A stretch of 64,000 bases of DNA from Urechis unicinctus. Its lineage: Eukaryota; Annelida; Polychaeta; Xenopneusta; Urechidae. The position numbers and the translations under genes are program-made. Of the stretch, positions 21,180 to 35,280 are shown piece after piece. Under the pieces are notes generated by a model, which was given only the letters and a program-made list of their open reading frames with translations, did no database searches and had not been told where the DNA came from. The stretch is from NCBI GenBank assembly GCA_034190875.2, contig CM067343.1, positions 26,713,219 through 26,777,218 of the forward strand. Reading direction: 5' to 3'. Position 1 is the stretch's first letter, and every line of letters starts with the position of its first letter.

Positions 21180-24100
21180 AAAAAAATATATAAGAAAGCG
21201 AACTTTAGTCTTCCATTGAGTTAGCTCAACAGAATAACTTTAATAGCAACCTAAAGCAGAAGTCACACAGTGACACAGCATGAAATGTTGAACAAGTAGT
21301 ATTCGTCATACAAACGGTTGACGCGCACCAAACACATATTCAAGGAACCGTTTGATCATAAATATTTTCCAACGTTAACAAACTTGATAGATATCTACCG
21401 ACATATTCTGCTTCACATGCCCTTTTTATTGTACGACACATTACACATTTGTTGTGCGACTCGTTAAAAAATTGTTGTACAACACAATTTATTTTTAAAC
21501 CGAATAACCGAACATGGACGAAGTGAAATAATATGATTGGCTGATTAATCGTCGGTTCATATTTAATTGGTTTATACGTATGCATCGAATCATCGCCGAT
21601 CACTTTCTATGGCTTCTTTTAAAGGGCCCCTAAACGATTGTTAAAATTAGAACATCAAAAGATAGAGATACATGATTACATCCGGCGAGAGTTCGTTGAG
21701 CATATTCGGAAAATTACCGATTTCTTATCAGAAATAGCTGAAGTTAAGTATGCTGAGTGTAGCACAACACAAGGGAACGTTGTCAGAGGCAACTTTCTAT
21801 GGGGTGAAATGATATGGCGGCCAGCGAAGTTTGAACGTTTGATTTGTATTGTTTGAGAGACGATTCCGACGAGTAAGCCCTGAATTATGAGTACGAAATG
21901 CCCAATAACTCATACATGGTTTTAGGGAAGGTTCTGAGCAAAGAAAAGAGAACGCAACGTATCATTTCGAACCCGAATATGTATGTGGTCCGAGTGAACC
22001 GAAGCTGGCTGAACCGACCGAGGGTTACATTCACAGCGTAACGGCTACACATAGCTTGTAGTTAGTAGTATACTATTCATTGAGATTTGAACACTGGCCG
22101 GGAGTTAATTGTACTTAGCTTTTTTTAGGACGTTAAACATACAAGACCCGGCTAAATATATTGCCATCACCAAGCAGTAATTGGTGTTGGCTGCGCTGTG
22201 ACGCTTGAAATACATCAGCACATGTAACATGAGAACATTCAACTGTTAATATGACTTGATTTTCTATATACATTTGCAAAGTTTTTTCAGGTTTACTGTG
22301 CAGTAATGCTCGCTGCCGAAGAATGTACATGCAGCAACGAAAACCTTTTCGTGAGGGGAATAATTGATAAATTATATGGGAGCAGTTATATGCACCAGCA
22401 GCATCAACAATGATCGTTTCCATGTGTAATTAACGTGGATCTAAAGTCACAAGTTACACAACGCTGATCATATCTGTATTATCCTTGAAAGAGAATTCCA
22501 CAATGCCAAAATAATTCTCTAAAGAGGAAACAAAGAAAATAAAAGTGAACTTGGCATATCTCAGCGTGAAGTTGTTGTGCATTTGACCTTCGTTTGCTTA
22601 TGCATAGCAAGTAGTGCATTTTGGTTCAAAGTCCAAAATTTGAAAATCATGAATACATTTTCATATAACATCAGCAATATAGTCCATTTTACTTACCTAC
22701 CTGTAACTACGTATAGCTTAGCTAGGCGTAGCTGTACGACCTTTATGATAACTGCCTAGCACTCTTGGCGCCACATATATCATTAAGCGAGGAAATCTTT
22801 GACAAGATGTCTATTGCGCAAAATCAGCCATTATTCAATTTGACGTATATAAATAGCACTTAAGTCGTTTTCATCCAGGCATCTTACATTCATTTCCTCC
22901 CACATCATTCTGGGTAATCCAAATGAACTGGCTAGTTATTCTACTGTGATCTACAACAATGGGTCGCCACATCAAACAATGACTATTAAAGCCGTACAAC
23001 GGGCCTGATTGATGCATGCAACTGGTACACGTCACTGGGTTACAGAGATAAACGAACTGCAGAAGAGTCATGTACCAAACATTGGCTTAGACACCCACCA
23101 ATCAAGGAATTTGAAGACAGCTTTCTGAACATTCAACAATATCTTGTGAATAAAATTATGCCCCAGCACAACAGTCACTGGACAGTAAAACATATGCAGA
23201 CCATTATGCTTCGTGACGATGAATGACAGCCTGTTCGTTGACAATCAGTATACTTGTCATATGTGACCATTGTATTGTGCTGCCAACGAACCTTAACAAT
23301 ACGTTGCATAACATGATTAACAGGAATATTGCGGGAGTGTGATTGCCCACTGCACGGTTGTCGATTTATAACGGCCTTCCCAGGAACAACAAATAAAAAT
23401 TATTTAGATAGAATATACACCATGTATCACGCAACACACTACGCGAAACATTAGATTTACTGGGCTATTCATTATTGCACCCAGGGGTGTTATCTTGGCT
23501 TGCACACGAACAGAATAGTCGCCGAAATGGATCTACTTGCAAGCAGTCGCTTGGAATATGTAAACGCGCTCAAGCGCAATTGATAAAAAATACATTATCA
23601 ATCACTCAATACACTGCTAAGACTTTATTTAGTATGTACACATATTGAAATGAAAAGCATACGCATCTACCTCCCAAATCCAGTACTTCTGGGTGAGTGG
23701 TTAATGACAAGCATCTAGAAGCATTTTCTGCTTCACAACTGACTACACAAATATTAATTTAAAACTCGGTTGTGTAGAAGAAGGCAATATATTCGATGCA
23801 CATCCTGCTTGCTGCGATGCTTTATCACCCAACTCAAGGGTAAGGCTCTTAGAGAAACGTCATTTGTGTCTGTTAGAATGTTCTTGATATTGATAGGTCT
23901 TTGCACCGTTTATACAGCGAATATGAGTAATGTTTTAAGTGTGGGAACTTAGTTTAAGTACTGATATAATAAAGAACAAATCATATATTCATTGGTTTGC
24001 CAATCTGAAGTCATTTGCTACGAAATATCTAGCCCCTTTTTGCCCTGGTGTTCATTTCCTAAACAACGAGGATGCATAATCGTTTGTGCTGCCAAAGTAG

Positions 24101-26680
24101 AGGGATAACTCTTCTAACTATTATCACTTCTATGATTTGTACCTTTGATTATCATTTTCATTTGGTTTACATAAGGGAATAATGGGCAGATGGAAACTCT
24201 ACGGAAGTGGTGGATGTTCCGGCTATCTGTTGAATTATAGATGATTATATAGATGTTCCAAGAACATCAATAACACGAAAACGCAGCCAATATCTTGGTG
24301 GGTTCATTTTAGTTCCCTATTATCAGGCTAGTGACAACTGCTCGAAATTGTCCTCAAAAACTGAGTACCAAATACTGCTGCAACTTTGCTAGTCGCATTT
24401 TTCAGGAGCACATTGGTTATTCATCTTAAAAAAGTCGATCTCTCAATTCGAGTGCCCATCAACTGCCCGTTTGATGACGCCCAGGCCATGAGAACAAAAT
24501 GGTTCTAACTGGTGAGATACTTTAAGAGCGGCCCCTGCACGAGCACTGGCAGGGCATGCAGTCCACAAAACATACGTCGCGAAATTATGTTTCAGTTTCC
24601 TTACATAAATCATCGATCAAACCATTGAATACCCTGCAATGGTTCTCTATGTGGCAGCATTCATGTTGTCCAGCAAATCAAATAACGTTCACAGTTCATG
24701 ATAATTGTCAAGAACTAGAACATACACTTTTCTAAAAAGGCTGTTTCAGGACGCACAAATAGTAGCCGTATTGGAAACATGGCCATGACTTTTAAAAAGG
24801 TATGTAGCCCAACCAACAAGCTTCAGCACACGCTTGCCTGTTTATCAATACTTCAGGGCAATAGACTCGTGTACAATTTTAAAAGTGATGGAAATCCTTT
24901 TAACATCAGTTCTTAACAAATCTATCATGATTTGATTAGATGGACATGGCCACATAATTTGATAACAGCTTGGCATACTTTGACATGTGATAACCGCTGC
25001 TAGACGAAGCGATACTCTGACCATATCACATGCACGCCCACAAGTTGTTTAGGTGCATATCGCACTCTTTGAATTCAATCACTGAGCGGAGCTGCTATAA
25101 ATGTTGATACTAATGGTTTTGCATTATTTAAACATGAAGTGGGATTCTAATGGAAAACTGTTCAAGCCTAACAATTTGCCCTTTGCTTGAATTAAGTATT
25201 AAGGAGTTCCTAGAAGCGCTACATTATGATGTATAACAGAAATAAATTGGTATCATTGCTATCGATATTTATAACGTAGAGAAGATTTCATGAAACACCG
25301 TCTAAGGGTTCTTTCGTGTATCATTTTGCTTGCGACGTAAGCATTGACCTTCATATAAATAAGGTTGTACCTTATCCGCAATTAGCTTAATGAAAATTGC
25401 ATACAATTTATCATTCAGTTTTTAATTGCAAGCACATAAGGCAAGATACCATAAAAGGGCATTTCAAATTTTCAGCCACCAATCATGACAATTTGTTAAT
25501 GAATTACATCATATCGGTGCGATAACATTTTAATCAAGTGCTGGTGGGTGGATTTAGATTTCGCCACCAACCAAGTTTGTTAAGCTTAACTGAAATGCAA
25601 TCTGGAAACTCAACACGGGTTGATCCATCAATAAACATGCGAGATATGATTGCACTAATTTGTGATTCTATAATTGCCTATTAGTTACACTTCAAATAGT
25701 TCTTAGGTTATACATGAACGTGCCAAGGGAGCATTAGATTAACCTACACATGATTAATGAAACACAAATTTACCTTGATGTTGCAATAATGAATCATGAT
25801 CAACGCATTGTCCACGTCCGCCCGAAGAAGTGGGTGTGATTACTTAGCCCCACTGTTTGCTCTCTATAGAGTTGTAGTCGTCAAATAGGCTAAGTCCTTA
25901 AATGGCTACATTTCGTGTGAAAGCATTATCGTAATTATGTTATCTTAGATGTTGAATCTATTTATGACCTTTTCGAGGTCATACATTCCCATACATTTAA
26001 CATAGCTATTCAGAATATATGTTCATTTAATATTATATGTGTCACGTTTTGGTTGTTACCATAACAATTCTCTCGCGTTAATGATCACTGAGCCATGTAA
26101 ACATTGGATGTTGTGACAGTTTATATATATATATATAATGATGCAAGGAAAACTGGATATACATTACTTAATTGATGACTCACATAAACTGTAGCCATTA
26201 CAGATACGAAAATCATAAAATGTGGCGTTGTAAATGCTTGATTTCGAGCGAAAAGCTTCATTCAGTATATTGATAATAAAAAAATCGGAACAAAAACCCC
26301 CTTTGATATTTAATATATTGCACTGACCCCTCCCCCCAAGCCATCACGATGCGACATCTGTCACTTCACTCTGATCTATTACTTCATATATGTAAAATTA
26401 ATCAACACCGGGGTCATGTTTATCGCCCATTCACATTGCCAGCGTAGGAGATTTATTGGGAGCAGTTGACAATCAACCCAACCAATAAAAGGAAATATTG
26501 GTTTACCTTCCTCTCCCAGAAAGTGGTAAAACTAAAACATTCACTTGACATTGCATAGGTATTGAATGCGACTCAAGACGTTTCGACCGTGCTGTGGGCT
26601 TGTACGGATTAATAAAGATAGCAGGTTTTAACATAGCAGTACATGCCCTATTACGTTGAAGATTTCATTCATTGGTAGTG
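21180..26680. other. No gene recognised
   Basis: AT-rich DNA with only short chance frames (longest about 96 codons, minus strand at 22133-22423). No splice-bounded exon with a known domain, no clear terminal repeats and no long satellite was seen. A short (TA)n lies near 26120-26138. Confidence 0.4.
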
Positions 26681-26681
26681 A

Positions 26682-27053
26682 TTGCGTTGGGTCATCAATC
26701 AGCTAGATTGGATGCCTATACTAGAGCCTAACATTGTCTTGGTTATTGCAGGATCATGCAGCTGTTACGAGGGGATATATGACTACCTGAGACATCCATG
26801 TGATGTTTTCCACACCATCCTCCTTGCCACGCTGACACCTACACGCCATACCCCAGTGCATATTAACATATTTATTTATGAGGCTAGTGAAATTACGAAA
26901 CGTCTTTGGAGCAAGTGTGAGGTACACTATTTTGATATATACGATGGTGATCGATACTATGGTCCTGCTAATACAGCGAGACGATCATGGTCTGATGGGT
27001 ACTTAAAATCACCATTGATCAGGCGAATATTCCGGTATTCTGAGCGGCAGTGA
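26682..27053 (+). CDS. Unrecognised 123-codon ORF, possible exon
   Basis: The longest open frame between 11 and 32 kb outside satellites. It has mixed, protein-like composition including DIYDGDRYYGPANTARRSW and a basic end SPLIRRIFRYSER. The internal signals TTATTGCAG (acceptor, exon would start at 26753) and GTGTGAG|GTACAC (donor) could define a smaller exon. I recognise no domain, no paralogue elsewhere in the window and no neighbouring coding sequence, so it may be chance or the relic of a transposon. Confidence 0.25.
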   Translation: MRWVINQLDWMPILEPNIVLVIAGSCSCYEGIYDYLRHPCDVFHTILLATLTPTRHTPVHINIFIYEASEITKRLWSKCEVHYFDIYDGDRYYGPANTARRSWSDGYLKSPLIRRIFRYSERQ

Positions 27054-27596
27054 CGCTTAACCACAGGTTCGGCAGATTAAGATAAGACCTGATGTTAGGG
27101 GAGAGTTGCTTCATTTGTCAGTCAGCCTGTAGATATATGTAGGGCAAATATCGGCATATATCGCTAATGCCATACAAAACACAATCAGTATGGACATTCG
27201 CCACGGCGGTTTCTCAAATTATTTGCTACATTCACCATTATGTATATCATAATTTGAATACAAAGACTAGTCCAACATGGATTTGTTTATTACATAGGGT
27301 GACAATTGCAGTTTGATACAATGATGCTCTGCCTATATCGCTATTTGTTTGTGCGCATATGTATGCTCATAGAGACCAATGGTAAGCAGAAGAGCAAGCA
27401 GCTTCTTAAGCCTTTAAGTGCTGATATTAATGCATTCAAAATATTTATGCACAAATAAGTTCAAAGTAGTAATTGTGTCTTGCTAAGTGCAGATGTACAC
27501 CTTAAGGAGTGCATGATACTGTAACTTCATGAATAATGTAGCAGAAATTAAGAGTTATTACATATTTATACGTTGTGGCATCATTTGTACCAATAA

Positions 27597-27645
27597 GCAG
27601 AGAGAACTCTAAACATGCAAGCAGAGAGAACTCTAAACATGCAAG
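27597..27645 (+). repeat. Perfect 24-bp direct duplication
   Basis: AGCAGAGAGAACTCTAAACATGCA occurs twice in immediate succession. It is short, perfect and therefore recent. Confidence 0.85.
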
Positions 27646-30600
27646 TTTCATCAAGTTCATCATTCTTATTCACTTACGAGAATATCTTAATATTTGTGGA
27701 CGTTTATATGACTGTTCACGATATCAAAGTCAGGCGGTGCATGTAAGAGCCAAAATGGTTATCTGCATGTCTCATGATGTCACGTGTAGTACATTACTAA
27801 GCTAGGACTCTTTTCTTGTCAAATATTGGGTCAGGATTAATTAATTTAGCTTGCTTTGCTTAGTAATGGAGGTTCCTGTTATAATCGGGTGCTTGATGAT
27901 GTTCAGAACATCAGTTGTCAACACTCTGGAGCTTCTGTATCTCGGCAGTAGTGATGTGACCTTACTCTAGCATCAATAAACTATTATTCAATAAAGGAAG
28001 TTTTAAACGGTCTTAGCATCGGACAAGGAACGTTAACGGAACAGCTTGTTATTAACAAAGTCAGAGCTACATTATTTTATAATAGCTTTTTCTAAACAAC
28101 ATATAAATCGACAGCATTAAGTGTCTTGGGTCTTTGCAGCCAAGTTAATACACTGCATTTGCCTATCTGCTATATTGGTTCGGCTGTAATAACCGCGAGC
28201 GATCAGCTGCCCGTCATATTGTGCCTGTCATACTGTTCGTTGGCTCTGCATAGCATGAAGATTATGCTTGAGCTATAGCCTGTACCAAATAAGCTGATCA
28301 TATTGTGTAGATATCATACTCCTACCTACTCTTTAGTTTTACATATATAAGAAACATCATCGTCCATAGCCCGATATTATTTCTAAAAACTGGAGTTAAC
28401 GCATATCAGTAAATATAGACTTTTTGAAGGTCAATCACAGGAACGGATAAGTAGATAGTGATATTTCGTGTTAATATCATTGTGACCAAAGAAACCTCCG
28501 TCAAACCAGTCATCCAACAACGACCACGGTCAACTATCAGTGACCCGAGAAGAATATAATGCCTATCTTTGACATAGAACTTATTGGAATATATGGTATA
28601 CATAATAGACATTGTGTCAATAGCCTTCTGTGCGATATTCGCAATAAGCGCTAGAGTAGTAAAATTTTGGATCGCCAGGGCTTCAACCCTGTTCAAAAGA
28701 ACGATGTACGTCTAATTGTATTTTTGGTCTCTGTGACAGTTATGCAAGCGGTAACTTACCTGCTTGTATATAAGTCCAAGACGTCACGGTTATGCTCTAT
28801 GCTACTTATCGACATCCATGGCTACCTTGTCCTATGCCAGTGTGTGCGCAAACTCCTAGACTGGCACAATCTTATCATATAACCAATTTGAAATTATCCA
28901 GCCCTGTATATACAAAATAAACTCTTTGAAACTGTAAATACCTTTCTAGGTCGAACCACTTATGATGATGATTTTAAAGTTTTCAGTGTATTAAAAAAAA
29001 CTGAAGGATATTAATTATACTCATATTGCAATATCTATGTGCAAATACTCACATGATCTTCTTTTAAATAGTTTTAAATATTAATTTGCCCCACAAATAG
29101 ACCTTCATGATCACAATACACGGTCTATGAATTATTGTTGCATTCCTAAATTGAAAATAAACCCCTGAAAAACCGGTTTAACGTACAGATGACCAAACCT
29201 TTGGAACAATCTAAATCTACAGTTTCACATTATAGTTCCGTGACGTCTGCATTAGCATTAGTGGCTTTCTTAAATTGTGTTTTACAACAGACGTTATGGC
29301 CCGTTGAATGTAAGACAATTACATCCACATCGGATATATGAGGGAAGACAGTTGTGTTTACGATTCCACATAGAAATGTATATGCTGGCAATTGATTGAA
29401 TGCATTTTACACATGAATGCTCAAAATTTGTGAGGAGCAGGTTGAGCTAAAACAATTATCAAGTACGCAGTGAATGGTTGTTGCAAACTCAGGAACCATT
29501 TATTCCAAGTTGTTGCAAGAGTATTTGGTGTGTACGGTTCGTATTTCAAATCTTTGACTCGAGTAAAACGTTCACTACAAAAGGATCCTCTGAACCGTGA
29601 CGTGCTTTCTTTGCCTGTACAACAACATATTCTGATCCTGAGTTACTGATAAGTCATATTGAGGTGTCTTATATGATGTGACAAGGAACAACAGCCACAT
29701 GTGCAACACAGCTATATATTTGGTGACAGTCCATCGAGAACAAGCTACAAAATGGTCACTGCTCAGCGGAGGCCAGTGTAAATGAATGGCTGGGTTGCAC
29801 GCTATCAGTTCTCTTCAGCAATAATACGCTCCGGCGGAAATAGCAATAGTTGCCTCCGAATGGGTGCACAAGGAAGCGCACGTATGGGTTTCGCAAAACA
29901 TATCCTAGCTAATAAAATATCTCAGAGAAGTTGATATGGGTTGCTCCTCTTAATAATTAGTCAAATAACAGCAGGAATAATGCTATTTGCTTTATATAGC
30001 TGTATTATTTTGTTGTCTTCCACCTATATGAATTTTAAAAAACTGAAAATTTGACTGGTTGATGTTTGCAGGGCTCCAAATAAGTCGACAAAACCGTTAA
30101 TGTACATAATTGCCACACACATTTTACGCTTTGACGACGCGATATATTGCTTTTTTTATTAATATAAGTCTCGTGAAGGTGCTCATATCTCAACTGTTCC
30201 ATATCCTTATGATTTATACCTGCCTATCGCGATACCTGCAAGCCAATTTAACTGTATATAAGCAATTATCTAATTGTTGTCTAGCACGTCGTCTTGTTTA
30301 TCACCATAGATAACGACAGTGCAATAAGTAAATATTAACCAAGTGACTCAGGTATTGTTGGACGACTGTTTAACGATATTAAAAGGACATCATTATTTTC
30401 TAGGTTTTCTTTTCAGCGGCTAGGACTCCGGTAAATACGCTAGTCATTACTACGGAGCTTAACATTGGTTATACTTTGTACGAAGATTGGCATTGCGTAA
30501 CCAGTTGACAGTGACAATCAGCGTTTATTTGCTTAATATACCTTCTCTTACCGCCAAAACTTCTCGGATATTTAAGAACCTACCGTAGTTAATTAAGCAA

Positions 30601-31020
30601 ATACATGTTTTCATAACTTTTAAGTAATAGCGCAGCTTGACATCACCAGTACGTACCTCGCCCCGTTCAATAACAAAGGTGCTGCATCAGGTTAATCGTA
30701 CTTTTCATATTTCATTTCGAAATGAAAACCAATTATCTAAAATTATTTCAACGTTTTTATTATGTTAGATGGCACTCTTGACTGATACTGCCGAGAAATG
30801 ACATGCCCGCAAACTCATTCATTCCTTTAATCCTACATATCAATGCTGAATATTTTATGATGATAATTTCTTGGCGTCCTGCGGAAGAAGTGGGTGTGGA
30901 GACACACAATTTCCACTGCAGATATCCGCCTATGTAAGTTAATTACCACCGACCTACTCTCTCGTTGTGAAGGGCGATATATGCTAATAACGAAGGAATT
31001 GACTACTTATGATCAAATAA
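27646..31020. other. No gene recognised
   Basis: AT-rich sequence with scattered frames below 100 codons, none with splice support or a known motif. No array or inverted repeat stands out. Confidence 0.4.
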
Positions 31021-31024
31021 AAAT

Positions 31025-31055
31025 ATATGTGTATATATATAAATATGTATATATA

Positions 31056-31125
<70 letters not shown>
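31025..31125. repeat. (TA)n microsatellite
   Basis: A near-perfect TA run of about 75 bases is preceded by imperfect TATATG and TATAAA units. Repeat-derived Tyr-Ile runs in the frames are not coding. Confidence 0.97.
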
Positions 31126-31126
<1 letters not shown>

Positions 31127-32507
31127 TATCTTATTGCCGCTTTTATCTATATACAGCACTTTTCATCGTCAACTAAAATTCTACGGGTGCTTTTAAAACC
31201 TCAATAATTTGTATTTCGTATTTCCGCACCAAGTGTTGCGCTACATTATGCGCAGGGAAATTTCCTAACAACCCCCATGGGTAATTTTGGATATTCCCTA
31301 ATAAATAATGTTTATAGTCAGTAGTTGAAATGCCTGTATTTATGTCTCTATGCAGTTGGTTGTTAAATAACACTGAATAATTTATGAATACATCATGGTT
31401 ATCTTATTGGAACTTATGGTTGACGATCACTTATTAGATTACTAAGTGCTAATTTATACGAACCACTTTATACAAATGCACACTGTCAAATACTAATCCA
31501 ATATCAGATCCATGAATTAACTACCAAGTAGCGCCACCAATTCAGCAGATTTGATTAGTGACATAGTCGTTACTTGGCGAAGCTTTAGACAATAATGTAC
31601 AATGGTACTTGATGCTTCCGTGTTAAGTGAGCTACATGCTGTTTATTGGTTGGCATCGTTTGGCTTCACGCTATATGTCGATGGGTTGTTTCATGGATTT
31701 GTGTTTTCTAGTCTCTAGCAAGTAATGGTCGCGACCCTATCTACACAACGGAATTTATCACAACAAGCCGAGCCACTTTTACTCAATGTTCAGAAGGTTT
31801 AATGAGTCTACAAAATACGACGCTAATAATAGGAGGAAATATGCAACCGGTTGCAAACGTACGAATTATTTTCTTCTGTGACGTAAATGCCGAAGCTCTG
31901 GAGCGATTTGCCCTTTCACTTTGTCGGTTCAAATGATTTCGCCTTTACCAGAGCATGTTTGTCATTCATACTCCTCTAATGGACCCATTGAGTCGCGATA
32001 TTATTTCACCTGGTGAGGCATGTCTCGTATGCACTAACACCTTAGCTGTATATGCGATCTGTTACCTTGTGCCAGCTGAAAACAAATGATTCATGACAAG
32101 AATATTTACATAATGATTTTATTGAAGTTTTTTTTTGTCTGTTGTTTTTCAGCTTTGTATGATAAAGAATTATCAGAGTCGTGAATTTTCAATTGATTGA
32201 AGCTTTGAATATACCTGGCTCATGCACCAAATGCTGCGTTGCCTCATTTTAGTCTCCACGTAGGAATCACTCGGTATCAAACCTTTTAAGATGGCGACAG
32301 CCGTCCACACACTTGCCTTACATGAAATATGCTCTTAATATATCATGACCAATAGATCGTATAATCAGTTTATCATTTCGAGGTACGCCAGATAACGAAA
32401 CAAATTCTGCCACATTGATATGATAATTTAATGTTCTAGTTCCGTCAATCGGATTATGATCCATGGTAAATGTTTAAGTGTAACAGTGTATCCACACCGA
32501 CACTTCT
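31126..32507. other. No gene recognised; left flank of the triplicated segment
   Basis: No domain, no array and no feature beyond short chance frames. The left edge of the tandem triplication falls at about 32508. Confidence 0.4.
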
Positions 32508-35280
32508 GACCGTTTTCCAATACATCCCTTTTTCTTTTGAAATCGATCAACGCCGCCATGATTAAGGTTGTACTGATTACTTTCCTCAGGCACAATATCT
32601 TTGCAGGGGTCATATCAACATAAAAGGAAATTCAATTCAAAGCTTCCAGTGACTTTGTATAGCAACTACAAAAAGAGTGATTGAATGATCTTTATGTAAA
32701 GTTAATCTCATAAGGCAAATTGCAAAGTAAAAAACACCATTAACAATGTGGCAAATGTCAAATATTGAGTTCCATGCATTTTTTTCGTTTCCTAAGGCTC
32801 ATGATTCTTAACATGTATATGTTTCGAAGGACATTGTATCGATAATATATTAGCTCAAATCATACTGTAGTGAGCGGTAGGGCACCTATCAAATATAGTT
32901 TCCTTGTAAATGCAGAGGAGGCAGAGAATATTGCAAGCCTGTTGAAGCAAAAGATTGAATTTATCCAAGGCTAGGTTGTTTTATTGGCCGCGACAAAGTG
33001 TAATAAGATGGCACAGGCAATAAGTGTAATGCCGTTACTGCCAAGTGACAAGTAAACTAAACGATTCGTCATCACGAACATCCGCTTTAAATATATTTGT
33101 TTCATCATGGTAGTGAGCTGTTTCATCATGGTAGTGATAGTCGATGGTCGATAACTGATTATAACTCTCTCGGGATTACTAAATTAACAGTTTAGAAAAG
33201 CCGTACGTTAAACAAAGGACATGGAAATGTGACGAGGAGGAAACCCAGCGATGTTTAACTGTATGTTGTCTACCGGCCGAGGCTTCCTGTCATCTCTGTT
33301 GATGTCACGTTATATTAGATCATTTAGGATGATGCTATAGCGCAGGCGGTCGAACAACACAGGGTACATTCGACTGCTATTTGAGGCACATTACCAGCAG
33401 GTATTCCGGAACCAATTAGAGAAACATCGTCGAGAGTTCTGAATATAGATGATGTTATTTCTATGTGATATTGCATTGGTGCTTTATGCTGCTGAATGGT
33501 CGCAGCAAATGCGAGGCCCACCGGATGTACGTTGGAAAACCTTCAAAGAAGGAATTGAGTTTAATAAGCCGGTTAAATCAACGGGTTCGTGATAAGTAAT
33601 AACACATGAGTTGACTCATCCCTCACATCGCGATTTTATCAGCATCGTACTTTCATCTCGTTTTGGATAGTACAGTCCATGGCATTGGCTTTGAGGCAAA
33701 GTATAAATACATCAAATGCTACAGGGTACATAGGCAGTAATTCAAAAGCACTGCCGTAGGTGCTCTTAAACGCTAAAATACAAATTAAGGTTAACGGTTC
33801 GAGATTTTTTTCGTTTATACGGCTTGTAATAACACCATCCTACATACTCCCTTATTGCTCGTCCTGTTTTGAATTATTCCAAGCCCTAAAAGCCAATTCA
33901 GCTAGGAGGAAATAGATGCGCTAATTTTCTGATTCAGCTATGAGACTTATGATCATTTTAATACGATGCTTGAAAGGTTGTGATGTTTTTTCGACGTTTT
34001 GCATTGATAAGATCACCACTTACACAATGGATGACTGTTCCGTGAAAATAATCACCTCGCCTCCCAGAATGAATGGCCTTTCTCGACCATTAACATAAAT
34101 CTAATAAACACAAAAACATCGTCCTTTGGGAGATATCCCAAAGTTATTTTGGCTAAACAGTATGCATGTGTCACAACCATTCACGTAAATAGTAAAACCG
34201 CATAATAACATAATAAAAGGGTACGTGCTGCTGGAAGCTGTATGGATAAGATTAGTGGTGAATAACTTTCGCGGTGAATAACTTTCTAAGTAGAGTTTGC
34301 AAGCATAATGGTTTTCTGGAAATGTTATGACAATACACTGGGGGTTAGCTTTGTTAAAACGTTGATGCATTAATGAGAATATTGCAATAAAATAAATATA
34401 ATAAATGCCTGAAATATCATCACTCGTTGCATCAAGAGCTAGTTTCTCATCAACAAAACCATGTATGGCATTACTTTAAAATGAACTTTGTCAGGGTTAC
34501 AATTTAAACAAAAGAACCAAAGAAACTTGATCGCATAACTTGTTTGACAGATGTGAGTTATCTGTGCAGGCATATTGTTCAGACGACAATTACGGCAGTT
34601 TCCTGACTACAGAAAGGTCCAGGTTCATAAAGACATAAAGTTGCATTTCCGTGTGCTTCACGTGTAGGCATTTTGCTGGTCTACCTGAGTTTGGTTGTGT
34701 GGCTGTACAACGTTTGACATGCCGAAGCATTATCGCTGTGCGTGACATAACCAGCTGTAAAAACAAATTGAGAAGTATTGAATGATACATGTGGTGGATA
34801 ATTTATTGTAAAAATAAATTGAACTATAAACGAATTATTATAATTGCAGCCCCACCGTGCAATCAAATATAGCGGGTTCATAGGGAGACTAAACGTAGAC
34901 AATGAGAGCTCGAGACTTGCAATTATATTCTTAAGTTGCGGTAGATCAGGTATTAATAAATGTCTAGTCAAAGCGTCAACGACTGTCCGTGGCAGCACCA
35001 TTGTATTAAATACATCTACATTATTGATTATTGCACAACTAAACATTAGACAAATCGGGCATATACTGACGGCTTCCAGAACATTATCTTTTCTGGGACA
35101 CAGCACGATGAAGTCGGCTGATGCAATGGTATGGATATTGCTGTCAGGGGACTATTTACATAACGCAAATGTGAACAACCGCCGTTAACATTATAAGCTG
35201 CAAAATGGACATGTTGGAAGCAACGACCGGAGTACCCATTTATCTAATCGAGGATGATTTTATTTGACACCTTTGAAGAT
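32508..35280 (+). repeat. Tandem triplication, copy 1 (2773 bp)
   Basis: Starts at GACCGTTTTCCAATACATCC and ends at ACACCTTTGAAGAT, where the second copy begins without spacer. Contents are AT-rich with no recognised domain. Open frames of 65, 89, 66 and 141 codons on the minus strand and 114 codons on the plus strand repeat in the copies only because the DNA does. The 141 and 114 frames overlap antisense, so at most one is real. A good acceptor (ATAATTGCAG) sits just before the 114-codon frame at 34850. Private differences: GATGTGAGTTATC near 34552 and CAGACGACAATT near 34581. Confidence 0.97.

Noticed and set aside
34681..35106. 141-codon minus-strand ORF seen three times
   Set aside because: Its triple presence comes only from the DNA triplication. 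It has no motif, its antisense frame is also open, and nothing supports translation.
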